A stretch of DNA of 64,000 nucleotides, taken from positions 33,296,501-33,360,500 of the forward strand of contig BSBN01000213.1 in NCBI GenBank assembly GCA_027924645.1, given 5' to 3'. The notes below the pieces were generated by a model, which had not been told where the DNA came from, ran no database searches, and was given only the letters and a program-made list of their open reading frames with translations. Below are positions 11,986-23,899 of the stretch, one piece after another. Numbering within the stretch: position 1 is the stretch's first letter; each line of letters begins with the position of its first letter. Position numbers and translations under genes: made by a program. This DNA is from Cunninghamia lanceolata. Taxonomy: Eukaryota; Streptophyta; Pinopsida; Cupressales; Cupressaceae.

Positions 11986-12948
11986 CTAATACAGCTCTCC
12001 TTGAACAATGATGTATTTAATAGCTTGCAACTTCAAAGTTCTCTTCTGGATATCATTGAGATGGGAAGGACAGTTCAAATTTTGCAAATAATAAACTATG
12101 TCTTTATACCACTCAGATTCTGACACATTTACCACTTCATTATGCACTTCATTCACTTGGCATGCCTCTAGATTTGATTGTGTCATTAGCTTTGCTAATC
12201 CTTGTCCTCTTACCAATTTTGTGATCTGTATCTCTATGTTGAACTCCTGCAACTTATTTATCCATCTGCATATTCTTCCAGTTACCTCCTGCTGAGCAAA
12301 TATATCTTTGACTGCTGCATGAGGTACATATGCAATTATTTGTGAGCCTACCAAATATGGCCTAAAGCTCTTGACTGCTCTAACCAGTGCATATGCCTGT
12401 TTCTCCATAATGTCATACTTTAATTCAGCAGCCTACAATGACCTACTAAAGAAAGCAATAGGCTGTTCAAACCCTTCCTCATTTTTCTGCAATAAACATG
12501 CAGCAATAGTATGGAAAGAAGCAAATGAGAATAACTGAAATGGCTTAGAAAAATCAGGAGACTTTAGCACAGGAGCCATCTTTATAACCTCTTTTATGTT
12601 CTGGAATGATTCAGTTGCTTCATCCTGCCATTTAACAGTTGCATTCTTCTTCAGCATCTTGGAGATTTCTTTTGTGGTCTTTGCAAAGTTAGGAACAAAT
12701 CTCCTAACAAAGTTAATTTGTCCAAAGAAAGACTGAACACCTTTTACTATCTTAGGGATCTAAATTTTGTCAATTGCAGCCACTCTTTCAGGATCAATCC
12801 TGACTCCATCCTTAGAAACAATGTGCCCCAAGAGTTTTCCTTCAACTACACCAAAAGCACATTTCTTGGGATTAAGAGAGATGCCATACTCCAGTGCTCT
12901 AATGAAAATCTGCTCCAAGTGCATACAATGCTGCTCTTCTTTCTTTGA
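11986..12948 (-). pseudogene. Gypsy-1 RT tail and native RNase H, frameshifted
   Basis: Right after the RT active site the frame shifts (about 12948). In the new frame the RT thumb is visible (residues such as YGISLNPKKC), then connection residues, then the native Gypsy RNase H in two open pieces, 12657-12433 and 12408-11986, with the motifs EGFEQPIAFFS and QITKLVRGQG. RNase H degrades the RNA strand after minus-strand DNA synthesis. Stops between the pieces show decay. The two motifs matter because the sister Gypsy-2 has stop codons at exactly the glutamines seen here. Confidence 0.85.
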
Positions 12949-13880
12949 ACAGTCAAGTCATCTTGATAAATAGCCAAGATTGAGTCAATCAATCCTGCAA
13001 AAGCAACATCCATAGCTCTTTGAAATGTAGCACCTGCATTTGTTAGTCCAAATGGCATCCTCACATACACATAGGTTCCCCATGGAGTTGTGAAAGCAGT
13101 CTTAAATTGTTCTGATTCTTTTACTTTCACTTGATTGTACCCTGAAAAACCATCCATCATAGATAAAAGTTCACAACCAGTCACTCTTTGCAACATGGCC
13201 TCCATATTTGGCAATGGATAGTTATCCTTCAAGGAAGATACATTTAGGTTTCTAAAGTCCACACACAACCTTATATCACCATTCTTTTTTCTAACTGGGA
13301 CAAGGTTAGACACCCAAGTTGAATGTCTGATAGGCATGATTATTCCAGCCTCCCTAAGCTTCTTGAGTTCTTCTTGCATTTTTGGAGCTAAGGTTGGGTT
13401 GATAGGCCTTTGTTTTTGTCTAAATGGTTTAGCTCTAGGCTTCAAAGGGATTTCATGTTGAAATAGATACTCTCTATAGGCCTTTAGATCCTCATATGAC
13501 CAATTAAAAACATGCTTATACTTTTTCAATAATGCAATCAGCATACTCCTAATGTGTGGTTTGAGCTGTTTGCCAATGTATACCTTCTTGGGGGCCTGAG
13601 ATGTCCCCAAATTTATCTCCTCTAGATCATTCTTGTTTGTTGGAGATGCTTTTGTAACAAATTGGTCCCTATTGTCAAAAGCTCTCTCTAAAGCTACCAG
13701 CCCTCTAGGGATTTTGTTTGTCTTGAGTTGAATTAGTTCCTTCCCTAAAAGGGTTTCTTTCCCATCTACAACTTCCACAAAGTTTTGAAAATCCATTTCT
13801 TGGTTCTCATATTCATCAATACAATGCAGAAATCTCAGTAAATCCTTATCATCATCAAACACTTGCCAGCTGCGTACATT
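12949..13880 (-). pseudogene. Gypsy-1 reverse transcriptase (fingers and palm)
   Basis: This part of the long frame 14318-12846 encodes the RT: basic entry motif KPRAKPFRQKQRPIN, the VSNLVPVRKKNGDIRLCVDFR fingers/palm block, LSMMDGFSGYNQ with the first catalytic Asp, MPFGLTNAGATFQ, and the active site YQDD at about 12957-12968. The usual Gypsy box is YLDD or YIDD; Gln in the second place is uncommon but both Asp residues are present. The enzyme copies the element RNA in cytoplasmic particles. The frame breaks just after the YQDD box. Confidence 0.92.
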
Positions 13881-14318
13881 ATCTGGCACTGTAGGCCTAA
13901 GCTTGACTTCAACATTTGTAACATCTGACAAAGTTATATCATCTGGCCTTAGGGCTACATTGGCAAGAAAATCTGCTCTGACATTTTTTGATCTTTCTAT
14001 CCAATTTATTGAAAAAGCATCAAACAATTCAATTGTATCCCAAACAGCATGCTTGTATTGTTTCAACCTTTTATTTTTTGATGCATACTTATCTCTAATT
14101 TGGGAAACAATAAGCTCTGAATCACCAAACACTTTGAGCATCTTAATTCCATGCTTCAAAGCAACATTTAACCCTAACAACAGAGCCTCATACTCTGCAA
14201 TATTATTTGTATAGGCAAACCTCAACAAGAAAGAGAATTGGAGAAGCTTACCAGTTGGAGACAGAAAAACAATTCCAGCACCAGAGCCTTCTTTTGAACA
14301 AGCTCCATCAAAATACAT
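13881..14318 (-). pseudogene. Gypsy-1 archaeal-type RNase H (aRNH)
   Basis: Residues 1-135 of the frame starting at 14318 form a second RNase H of the archaeal/plant type. It has YFDGACS (first Asp), NNIAEYEALLLGL (Glu), KVFGDSELIV (Asp) and NVRADFLAN (last Asp), so all four metal-binding residues are present. A TAG (14322-14324) just upstream separates it from the protease frame. Dual RNase H is a known mark of the Tat lineage. Here the extra domain lies before the RT rather than after the native RNase H, and Gypsy-2 shares this order. Confidence 0.88.
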
Positions 14319-14321
14319 GGT

Positions 14322-15180
14322 CTAAAGACCTTGTTGATCCAATTCTTGAATGCAATTTTTTTCTCTTTTATCTTCCTTATCATCTGAGACAACTCTGAAA
14401 TTTTCACAGTCAGTGTCCACAAAACATATATACTCCTCTGATTCTTGATCCTCCACTGTCTCTGATGATCTTTCTTCTCTGATCAGTTTGACATCCTTGC
14501 CACTCATTGGGATCATGGCATATGACAAATCCAGTTGCATACTTCCACCAATCAGTGCTGCCCATCTTCTTGATAGCAACATGCCATACTGTGGCTTGAT
14601 ATCAACAACTGTTATGTTCATTTTATAGATCTTTTCTGGATATGCTGCCAATCTAAAATCAACATCCTTCATGATTCCAATGACAGGTACCTCCCTAGCA
14701 TCCATGGCATAGCATTTTCCACATGCCTTATCTATTTTTAATCCTGCTTGTTGCATAATGGCTAGAGGCATGATGTTTGTTGATGCTCTTGAGTCAAGCA
14801 TACAATTCCTGATCACTTTTCCATTGATAACCAGGGAGACATAAAATGGTTCAACCTGTGAAGGGCATTTTGTCATGGTCATCCCTAGATATACCTCAGG
14901 AATCTCATCCTCTTCAATACACGTAGCTTGTTTCTTATCTTGAGTCTCAATATTCTGCTTGGCTTGACATGGTACTCCTGAAATCAAGGATACAGTCTTA
15001 TTTCTGATTTCTTTAACCTTCATCAGCTACATTAGTGGAACAGAGACTTTTATTTGAGACAAGACCTGAGTGATGTCAAATGGAGCATAATTTTGAATAA
15101 CAGTTGTAGCCTGATCCACAGTTACCTCTATCCTGAGATGATCCAGCTTTAGTTTTTATGGCTCTCTGGCTGTCATCCTT
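14322..15180 (-). pseudogene. Gypsy-1 aspartic protease and preceding linker
   Basis: The open frame 15023-14322 carries a retropepsin: active-site region CMLDSRAST, a hydrophobic flap and GMLLSRRWAALIGG near the C-terminal fold. The canonical triad is DSG or DTG; here Gly is replaced by Arg (a single G-to-A change), which would probably inactivate it. The frame continues upstream through a TAG at 15027-15029 into a helical linker (ITQVLSQIKVSVPLM) like the conserved helix before protease in Tat elements. Protease would cut the Gag-Pol polyprotein. Confidence 0.82.
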
Positions 15181-15183
15181 GTT

Positions 15184-17306
15184 CTAAATATTCTTATTTT
15201 GATCCTCAACTTGGGGAACTCTATTTTCTGGTCCTTGGGGATCATGACCTATTTTTTGCTTAAAATTTTGCCTATTATTGTTCCATTGCTTCTTTTGTGG
15301 TTCAATCCCCTTATGACTATGCACTGGCTGACTTGCAGAAATGCCTTCTGGCTGATGTGGGCTGCTTATCTGAGCTTTACCTCTTAGGTTGCAGTTGCTT
15401 TTGACTTGAGCAACTGCTACAGCTGTGAAGGCCCTAATTTCTTCATCAGAAGGCCTCCTCAAGTTATTCAGAAAACTATGTGAATCCTGAGTATAGGCAT
15501 AGTTGTCTTCATCATCTTCATCATATGGGAACTGTTGGCAGACCTGAGTTTCATCATTTGCATTTGCATCATCATCATGAAAAGAGTATTCTCTATTTGT
15601 AGACAACATGTTGACATTATCATCTTCCATGCAATGAGGCTCATTGCACTCATCACAGGCCATGGCATTGTTATATAGAGACTGAGCAATCATACATTGT
15701 GACTGTGAATGAGGCATCTGGCATATTATACACCACGGGGTGTCATTAACAATATTTACAATCTTCTTCAAAGGATCAGGAGTTTCCTTTAGATTCTGAG
15801 CTCTTTGATTTGTGTTGTTATGTGGCAATACAGGCCTACCATTATGCCAATTGGTATTATATGGCATGTCATGTAATGATGGTCTTCTTTCTTGCCTTGG
15901 GTAAGCCTGTCTATCAGGACCTATTCCCTTTTCATTTTTAGCCATTCTATAACCTAGGTCCTTGACAATAGTTGTCAATCTGTCGAACTTATCCTCAGAA
16001 GTAGATGCATTGCCTTGAACAGTTTGAGACTTAATATTTGGATTTTGCAGGATTTTCACATCATCCCTTCTGTTTGTTTTACCAGATGCCTTTCTGTTAT
16101 TTTCAATATATGTTGCAACTTTGAAGGCCTCTTTGAGGTTGTGAGGACCCTTGTCTCTTAATCCATAAGTTGTCTTAGCATCAAAAGCATTTATGTATAA
16201 CACTATGCACATAAGTTCATTAGGCCTCAAGTCCTGTGGCAATTTGTTCAATACCTTCATGAATCTAGCATTGAAATCAACAACCTATTAATTTGATCCT
16301 TTGGTAATGCCAGTGAATTCATTAATGAAGAAACTAGGATCAGTTTTATCACCATACTGTTCTTTGAAAATTCTTCTGAAATCATCCCATGATGAAATGC
16401 TTCTGTCAGGTAGACCTTTATACCATTCCTTGGCTTCATCAACCAAAGATTGCATGAATGACTTCATAAAAACATCCTCATGCTCAACCTCAAAGTTGTC
16501 CATGGTATTCTGAAAAGATTTTAAATGGTCTTCTCCTGAGACAGTATTGTTTCTTGAAAATTTAGGCACTTGCAACCTCACATGTTTGTCAACAGGGTTT
16601 GGATAACCAGGAATGCCATCAAAAACAAGCTGTCTGAACCTATCCAACTACATTGGATGACTTTCAAACTGATTAGCATTTGCATTTCTATTTACATTTT
16701 AATTTCTCACATTATTTAATGGAGCTCTGATGTTATTTGCATTGTGTCTTTGATCATTGTGCTGATTCTGGACTTCATTTCTTTGTTGATTTCCCTACAT
16801 ATTTGTATTCTCAAGGGTAGGAATTGAATCATTTTGAGCAACTCTCAAAGCCTACACTTGCTGTCTCATATCATCTCTGATCTTTACTGCTTGCAGATAT
16901 TCTAACTCAGTCCTTAAGCTCTTAATTTCACCAGCTAGTTCTTCCTCTCTAGGCATAGAAGAGGATGGTTTTATCATATTCTGATCATCATTATCATCAT
17001 CCCTTAAGGATTCAGCCTCTTCAAATCTATCAAGAGAATCATGAAAAGGACGTTCTTGAAACACCTCTGACCTTATTCTCAAACCATTACCTTGCTGTCT
17101 TTCATACACATTCTGGATTTCAGCCTCAGTGTTTGAAAAATAAGGTACTATCTTCTCTAAGGATCCTGGATTATCCTGAATAAAATCATTTTTATTGGGC
17201 TAGGAGAACCATCTTGACTGGCTCGAACAGTCCCCTTTTTTCTATACATCATTTTTATGGGTAACTCTTCAAATAGAGTATTACGCTGGGATCTTCTCCC
17301 TTGCAT
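15184..17306 (-). pseudogene. Gypsy-1 Gag
   Basis: The likely start is the ATG at 17304-17306, about 95 bases after the primer site. Order: basic N-terminus, a coiled-coil segment (EELAGEIKSLRTELEYLQ), an Asn/Gln-rich linker, the Gag domain with the conserved EWYKGLPDRSISSWDDFRRIF block, and a short zinc knuckle WCIICQMPHSQSQC (CX2CX3HX4C). The end is acidic then basic. Gag forms the particle and binds RNA. It is broken by TAG codons near 16850, 16800 and at 16648-16650, and by a tandem TAA-TAG at 16290-16285, all at places where Gln is plausible. Otherwise it is one frame, so it was intact when inserted. Confidence 0.85.
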
Positions 17307-17400
17307 TCAAATTTTTACTTTACCGGTTGGGAGATTGGTTCGGAGTCGCCACCTATTACTAGGAACTGTTTTCTTTTTAAAAATCAGGGTTCTTTCACAA

Positions 17401-17420
17401 GATCCCCAGCAGAGTCGCCA
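17401..17420 (-). promoter_or_regulatory. Primer-binding site of Gypsy-1
   Basis: Element-sense sequence TGGCGACTCTGCTGGGGATC begins a few bases inside the 5' LTR. This is a common plant Tat/Ogre-like primer site; I do not assign the tRNA with certainty. Confidence 0.8.
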
Positions 17421-17425
17421 AAATC

Positions 17426-20239
17426 TGTTGGTTATTTTCCCAGACTGGATGCTTACTCTCAGTTATCCCTACAAGGTAGCCATCATTGATCAATAGGATT
17501 CCTAGGCCAGGGGCCAACAGTATAGGAGATAGACTCTATAAATATCTCCTCTTCTTCTTTAGGCTCTGCAGAACCAAGGGGGGTATTCCCTACTCAACAT
17601 CTATGAAATGCATCTTTGTATTAGCTGGGATGTTGACATAAAGCAGATAAATCCTCTCTTATGCAGACCAAAACTGTGAGACAAGTGCAAAGGGGCTAGC
17701 TTTGGGCCTATATTCAGTTGTAGAGAGAGGATTTCAGTCCTAAACTACTTCTAAAGTCCTAATGGTTGTTTTGGAGTTTGAATTTGATTTATGTTTGGAT
17801 GCAAACCTGGACCTGGTGTATAACCTCAACACAGAGCTAGATTGGTGCCTATCTAGGGCTTGGAGTCAGTAGACATACACCTGTGAATGATCAGCATGAA
17901 CACACTAAAACTAGATTTCAAGGGGATATTGTGTGATATCTGCCTTACAGATACCTCCCAATATAGAGTGTTAAGTTATCTCTACTTATGGCATCCCTAT
18001 TGCAGTATATCTTTCCCAATACTTAATCTGAAAACAATTTAATCTACCCCTTGAGCAGAAGTTGAAAGATCAAGCATTCAATACAGGAATTCTATATTCT
18101 AGAATACCAGACACCCCTTAGATATCTAGATTCAGAAGAAGGATACATGCAACACTGGAGACAGAATTAACAAAACACATGCAAATACAGCATTACTCAT
18201 ATAAAACCAATCATGAAATCAGTAGATTCACGCATGAGAAACACAACAGGAGATACATAAACTCATAAGATTTTTTGCACAGAGCAACCAAAACTAGTTG
18301 TATCTTATTACAGAGCCAGATGTGTCTAGTTTCAACAACCTTCAAATGAGTGACACAGTCTGCTTTATATAGCAAAACTATGTACTGAACAAATTAATTA
18401 CAAGGGGGGCCAAAAATCCCACTAGATATATAGTATCAGAAAAATGGTGCTCAAAACAGTAAATGCAGCAAAGGGACAAGGAGGAGGGAACAGGTGAACT
18501 TGGGAGATGTGCCGCCGCTCAGGGACGTTCCTCATCAATTCAGGTGGTTGAGCTATCAACTCGACCCGTACCTCTGCAACAATCCTACCATTAATGTTTC
18601 ATCCACCTGCAACCTCTGGAAACGTAGTTGCAGCAAGTTTCTCCTGCCAAAAATAGTTGCAAATGTGAAGAAACCCACGACGCATCAAAATTGAAAGATA
18701 GCCATCGATCAAAAACCAACCGCTGACATCAACGGCCCCAAAAACTGATGAAAAGTCGCAAACCAATAAAAATGTGCCATGGAGACACAAAGAGTTTCTA
18801 ACGCTAGGTCCTTTTTCCTTATCTTCATTACTTGCTTCTGAGAAAGGGACACGTGGTAGCCTCCGCAACATCGGCCATTGGGACAGGTGGCAACCTCCGC
18901 AGTCTCCATTGAAACACAAAGAAACATTCCTTGAAACTCTTGCAGGTGCCGACACTTGGCAGGTTCCACGCCACCTAGAAACTTTAAGCATCTAGCTGGG
19001 AAGGGTCATAAACAAAAGGCAACATTAACATCGCATCCACCACATGGCACCTTCCGCAGCACTTCAAAACTTGCAACTGTGGCCCACCACCATCCATTAC
19101 TTGCATCGCAGGAAAAAGAGAAAGACACGTGGAAGCAGACACTTGGCAAGCTCTGCGGCCATTACAAAAGAAACGTGGCACCTTCCGCAGACACAAAGAA
19201 ACTTTTTAACAGGGTCTTCGCAAGTGACACGCGGCGTCTTCTATGTGAAGTAACAAAGAAACTGTGTCTTTAGATGAAGTGGCCCCCGTAGGTGACACTT
19301 GGCGCCTTCCGCGCTCACATAAACATTATAAAAGGGGCTCACGAAACTTAGGCGGAGGCCGCCACTTGGCACCACCCATAGCGGCTTAGAAAATTAGAAG
19401 AAACTTTTTGAAACATGGGCGGAGACCACCACTTGGCATCACGCACAGCAGCAGGGACACATAACCGGGACCCACCATTACTTCACCACACTCAGAAACA
19501 AAATAGAAACTATCTCGAAAGCCAACACTTGTCGGCTTCCGCAGCAACCTCAAGGGGTACGTGGCATCTTCCGCCCCCGCTTAGAAACTTATTAGGAGCT
19601 TCACGGAGAGCGACATGTGGTGCTTTCTACGCTTCTCCTGAGAAACACTTAGGGTCCTTCAGAAACTTTGGCGGATGTTGACACATTTAGAGTCTTTCGG
19701 GTGCCTCCACGTGGCAGGTTCCGCGGCACTCTTGAAACTTCATTGAAACTTTGGCAGAACTCTATCAGAAACTGACACGTGGCACCATCTACAGTGATTA
19801 ACTTAGAAACAAAAAAGACACAGCATCTGCTACGTGGCACAATCCGCATTAAAGCTACATTCAAAAACAAAAGCGCGACAATAAACTGGGGCTCGACACA
19901 TGGCGGATCCCGCGGCGTTTGATACATGAAACCCTCGCAGCCACTGTTAGAAACATTCAGACACTGGAAGCTATGACCCAATAAGCATTTGAAAATGCAT
20001 CTGACTCATTTTATATCATTTTCGAAGGGTTTGTGGGGAGATTTCACAAGTTTGCCAACACACTTTTTGCCTTTGCATACACAGAATCTAACAATTTTCT
20101 CAAATGCGACAGGAAAAACAATTAAACAATGCATGTGGGCCGGGGAACAATTTAAACCAAGGCACTAAGGGTTTGAAGGAAAACACACAGGAACCTGCAA
20201 ATTGGAAGTCAAAACCCTAACCCTAGGTGAACACCACCA
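17426..20239 (-). repeat. 5' LTR of Gypsy-1
   Basis: A 2814-base copy of the left LTR with the same ends. The TATA box GCTATATAAAG is at 18363-18373 on the minus strand, and the G-box-like module array spans about 18840-19930. Several CACGTG cores of the left copy are altered here by transitions, others persist. A new full-length transcript would start here. Confidence 0.93.
18840..19930 (-). promoter_or_regulatory. Array of G-box-like modules in U3 (right LTR)
   Basis: Second copy of the array, located 0.5-1.6 kb upstream of the TATA box in element sense. Clear cores are seen near 18849 (ACACGTGGTAG), 19126, 19559, 19708, 19778 and 19832. The pattern of modules is collinear with the left LTR, so the array predates the insertion. 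Confidence 0.65.
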
Positions 20240-20244
20240 CCCCC

Positions 20245-21692
20245 TAGGTCCCATTCATCATGAAACTTAGGGGTTTTCTCATCGGGATGCCAAAATATGA
20301 TGCAAGATGTCCTAAATGTAGATTGAAGACCCAAGAGCTAAATCTTAAGAGGGAAAAGCCCCCAAGGGGACATTTTTTGATGTTACAAAATGCAAACCCT
20401 AGGTTTCAAATTTTGACTAGGTTTTCCAAAAATGTAACTTTTTTGACAAAACCCTAGTAAACAAGAGGTGTAAATGCAAGATGTATCACTATTAAATGAT
20501 TAATTGTTGTGAATAAAATAAGATCTGATGCAAAAATAAAAAAAAATTAATTCATGCTATGATGATCCAACCTTCTGAAATGTAGACAAAGTAACAATAT
20601 GCTTTTTTTCAAGATCTAAGATTAAATTCTTATTTTTCAAACTTCACATACAAGTATGCAAGAATGTTGTAAATGCCAAGGATGATAAGGTACAACAAAT
20701 TAAATCTCTCTAATCAACCTAACAATGCAACAAGATCTAAAACAACTCACTAACCTATAAACCCTAGGTTCAAGACTAGCTAGATTTTCTAGGAAAGCAA
20801 GGTTTTTGCAAACCCTAGTTTTGAAACTATGCACAAATTATCAATGTAGGTATGAAAAATGATCAATGAACTCAATCCTAATCAGATCTAGGTCAGAAAA
20901 CAACTTAGATATGAAACAAGAAGGATTCTAAAGTGTAAAAATGAGTCGGGTTTACCAAAATGTTAAGTAGAAAAGAGTGACTTAGCCTAAAAATTTAAAC
21001 TAGGTCAAATCCTCTTCTATCAACATTGAGACACAAACTGAGCTTGACTTTTACCCATGAAGGAGATCCAAACTACAGGGGTTTTTCCTCTTTGTTATAT
21101 AGAGAAGAATCAACCAAATCCGACCAAACCTAATCAAGAAAGCTAGGGCAAAATACTAAACCCTAGTTGACAAAGATTGACTGATAACAAACTACTGTAA
21201 ACAACTATAGGAAACGTAAATACACAGCAGAGATCAGGAAATAGAGAGGAACCTAAATCTAAATTCGGGAAATGTAGAGAACCTAGAGCATTGAGTTCCC
21301 TAGACCCAAATTAGGGTTTTCTGGAAAGTCTGAGTCTGGGTGTCTTCACATGTTTGTCTTCTACAATCATACAACTTGTTGTAACTTGAATCCTCTGAAT
21401 GTGACCTGCACACAAGAAAAGAGGGAAAGTTTGTGTTGTGTATAGGGGCTTGCCTTAGTCAAACCCTGTGTTGGTGTTTCCACCTCCACTACAATAAAGA
21501 TTAATGATCCAAGAGTGCGTGCCCTAGGAGGGCAGAGGCAAGATCAACAATATGTGATGAAAGTATGAATATAAATGATGAAGATTTACCAAAGATATGA
21601 AACCCTAGTTGGAGAAGATAACTCAAAATCTAGCACCAACAAGAAGATCAATTGAGAGGGCTTGAAACCTCCTTCAAGACCTACAAACAAAC
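20245..21692 (-). repeat. Old LTR/leader DNA, right flank of Gypsy-1
   Basis: Continuation of the sequence interrupted at 7872. No gene is visible. A minus-strand TATA-like CTCTATATAAC lies near 21094, and repeated ACCCTAGGTTT/CCCTAG words recur. The segment near 21440-21540 resembles 7320-7440. The stretch ends where a Copia-type LTR begins at 21693. Confidence 0.4.
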
Positions 21693-23890
21693 TGTTGCAA
21701 GTATGCACCTAATCGGTGGTGTCATTGATGTCAACATATATGTGTTGTCATTGGTGTCAACCGTGCTCTTACTTTGTTGAGGATATTGAGAAAATTAGTC
21801 CCTTTGGTGATAACAATGTGTTGCAGTAGAAACAATGCATTACATGTAGAAGAACAATCCAGAAGAATGCTCCGCATTTCCTATAGAATAAATATCTTTG
21901 CCTACAGATTGGGAGTTATTTAGAAGCCTGTCTGAAGATGTTATTGTTACTAAATTATATTCACACCTAATTTAGTTAGACCTGATTTGCAGTTGTTACA
22001 AAAGGAGTAAAAGAAAACTTTTAAGTTCATGATCAATCAGTGAATGTATGAAATCTTGGCAAGAGACAAGCAAAGATCATTTGTCAGGATAATCTGATAG
22101 TCCAATCAGAACTGTCAAACCATCCTGACAAGTGAGGTTATCTGATGACAAGAGACCACACAGTCAATGAATGACAGAAGGTTTTAGGTGGTTTTATCTT
22201 TCAAGTATGAGATGATTGAATTATTCAAAGTAATCACAATTCAATGTGAAGGAAAGGTATTTATAAAGCTGTCATTTCATATCATGTCTTGAACATATGT
22301 TTGTTTAAGTTATTCTATCCTATGCATTTGATTAAAAAAAGTAAACATACATAAATCATTTGCATAAGGTAAAGTAACTGATCATATTCAAAGAAATGTT
22401 TAAATGTGTCCCACACAAGCCGTGGGAGTGACTAAACTGAGCAATGCAGACATGTGCAAGCTATACATCTGAGGATAAAAGGAAAGATAAAGAACATATG
22501 AGAATAATGAATATCCATCATTGCCTTTTTGGAAGGTTGATATTCTTGTCTTGGCAGTTGATCTTCATGTCCTTATCTTCAGCTCCTGATCAGGACAGTG
22601 TACCTGCAAAAAATGGAGAAAAGCCCCGTTAGAAGCTCTAGATATTCAAAATCATCATATGCTTTATCAACAGACATATAAACTTGCAGACATTATGCAT
22701 CTTATGTGAATGGATCAAATCAGACATGTGCAATAAATCAGATCATCATAAGAAGGATTAATCAACTTCAAGAGATATGTTTTTATGCTAACTTGTTTGT
22801 TCACTGTGCAGGTATAGGAAAAGTAATGTTGCTGAGTTGAAGACATTAAAACATGTGGAGAAAATGTGGCTCCCACAAGGGTAGAGACCAACATGTTTCC
22901 TTTTATTCATTTGAAAAGGATATCAAATTGTAATAGATAAATTGCACTATTCAAGAGATACTATGCATTAGAACAGTCAACTTGCAAATAAAGTGAAGTC
23001 ATCATCATTGAAGTAAAGTGGAGCAGTTGCTCCTATAAACTATACCCACTTCAAGGAACAACTTGTTAAAACCAGATCAGTCATGTTCAAAATGCCTTAT
23101 CACATGTTACAGGATGAACAGAGATTGATATGCAGATACAAAAGTACAGTGATCAAAGAAGTGATTACAATCATGAAAGGTATTCTCCTTTATTTTTGAT
23201 TATGATTGAAATATGTTTTTTTCTATTCAAATATTCTTCATAGATAGAACAGTGATCATATGGAACAACAATGCAAAAGAGACAAAACAATGTATTGTTT
23301 CATCATAAGGATATCATGTTATTTCATGCATGAGTGAAATCAGATCTCAAATGTATAAAGAAGGCAGAGATGAGTAAAGAGAGTAGGAGTAATAAGATAC
23401 AGAAGCGTCAACTGGAACAACATGTTCATGTTTTCCATATATCTCAATGTTTTTGTACTGGTATAATGATAGATGTAGTGTATACAAAAATGGAACAACA
23501 GTCCCATGACTGTATCAAAATGAGCAGCAGTATAAGGTAAAAATACATTGACAGAGATAAGAGACAATGAAACAACTTTTAGCCATAGCATTTTTATGCT
23601 AAATAGGAAAAGTAGAGCCATGAAAAATGAAGCTACAGGAGTTTATTATCACATCAGAGGTAACATATGCCATAAAAGAAAGATATAGTTTACAAGATGC
23701 AATTTTCCTCATGCATTTCAATGACAGAAGGAGAAAGAATAAACAAGAATGAGGGGTTCTGTATGTTTCTCTTTTTGCATATTCAAATGGATAGACTCAG
23801 TTTATGCCAGAATGTGATATTTTTTGCAACCCTTATCATCTTTTTACATTTTTGGCGTTACAGTCAAAAAAGAAGGAAAAAGGAATCAAA
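21693..23890 (+). mobile_element. Copia-type LTR start and following untyped DNA
   Basis: From 21693 the sequence TGTTGCAAGTATGCACCTAA and the next 120 bases match the reverse complement of 30360-30240, the U3 start of the Copia B LTR, including the shared GTCATTGATGTCAACATA and AAAATTAGTCC. A TATA-like TATTTATAAAG is at 22258-22268. I cannot find the 3' end of the LTR, a primer site or coding domains, so this may be a truncated or divergent copy. The rest to 23890 is AT-rich with only short unrecognised frames. Confidence 0.55.
22258..22268 (+). promoter_or_regulatory. TATA box in the LTR starting at 21693
   Basis: TATTTATAAAG lies about 565 bases from the LTR start, comparable to the TATA position in the other Copia LTRs of the window. 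Confidence 0.45.
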
Positions 23891-23899
23891 CACAGAATA

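Larger units (their letters stand above)
7873..20239 (-). mobile_element. Gypsy-1: complete Tat-like LTR retrotransposon
   Basis: Two long direct repeats (7873-10697 and 17426-20239) start TGTTGGTTATTTTCCC and end GAACACCACCA, and enclose one minus-strand gag-pol region. The element is flanked by the 5-bp duplication CCCCC (7868-7872 and 20240-20244). Domain order on the minus strand is gag with a short zinc knuckle, protease, archaeal-type RNase H, RT, native RNase H, integrase. In three 60-base samples the LTRs differ at 8 positions, mostly transitions, so the insertion is not recent. Several stops and at least one frameshift make it non-autonomous now. The dual RNase H and primer site point to the Tat lineage of Ty3/Gypsy; which subgroup is uncertain. 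Confidence 0.93.
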
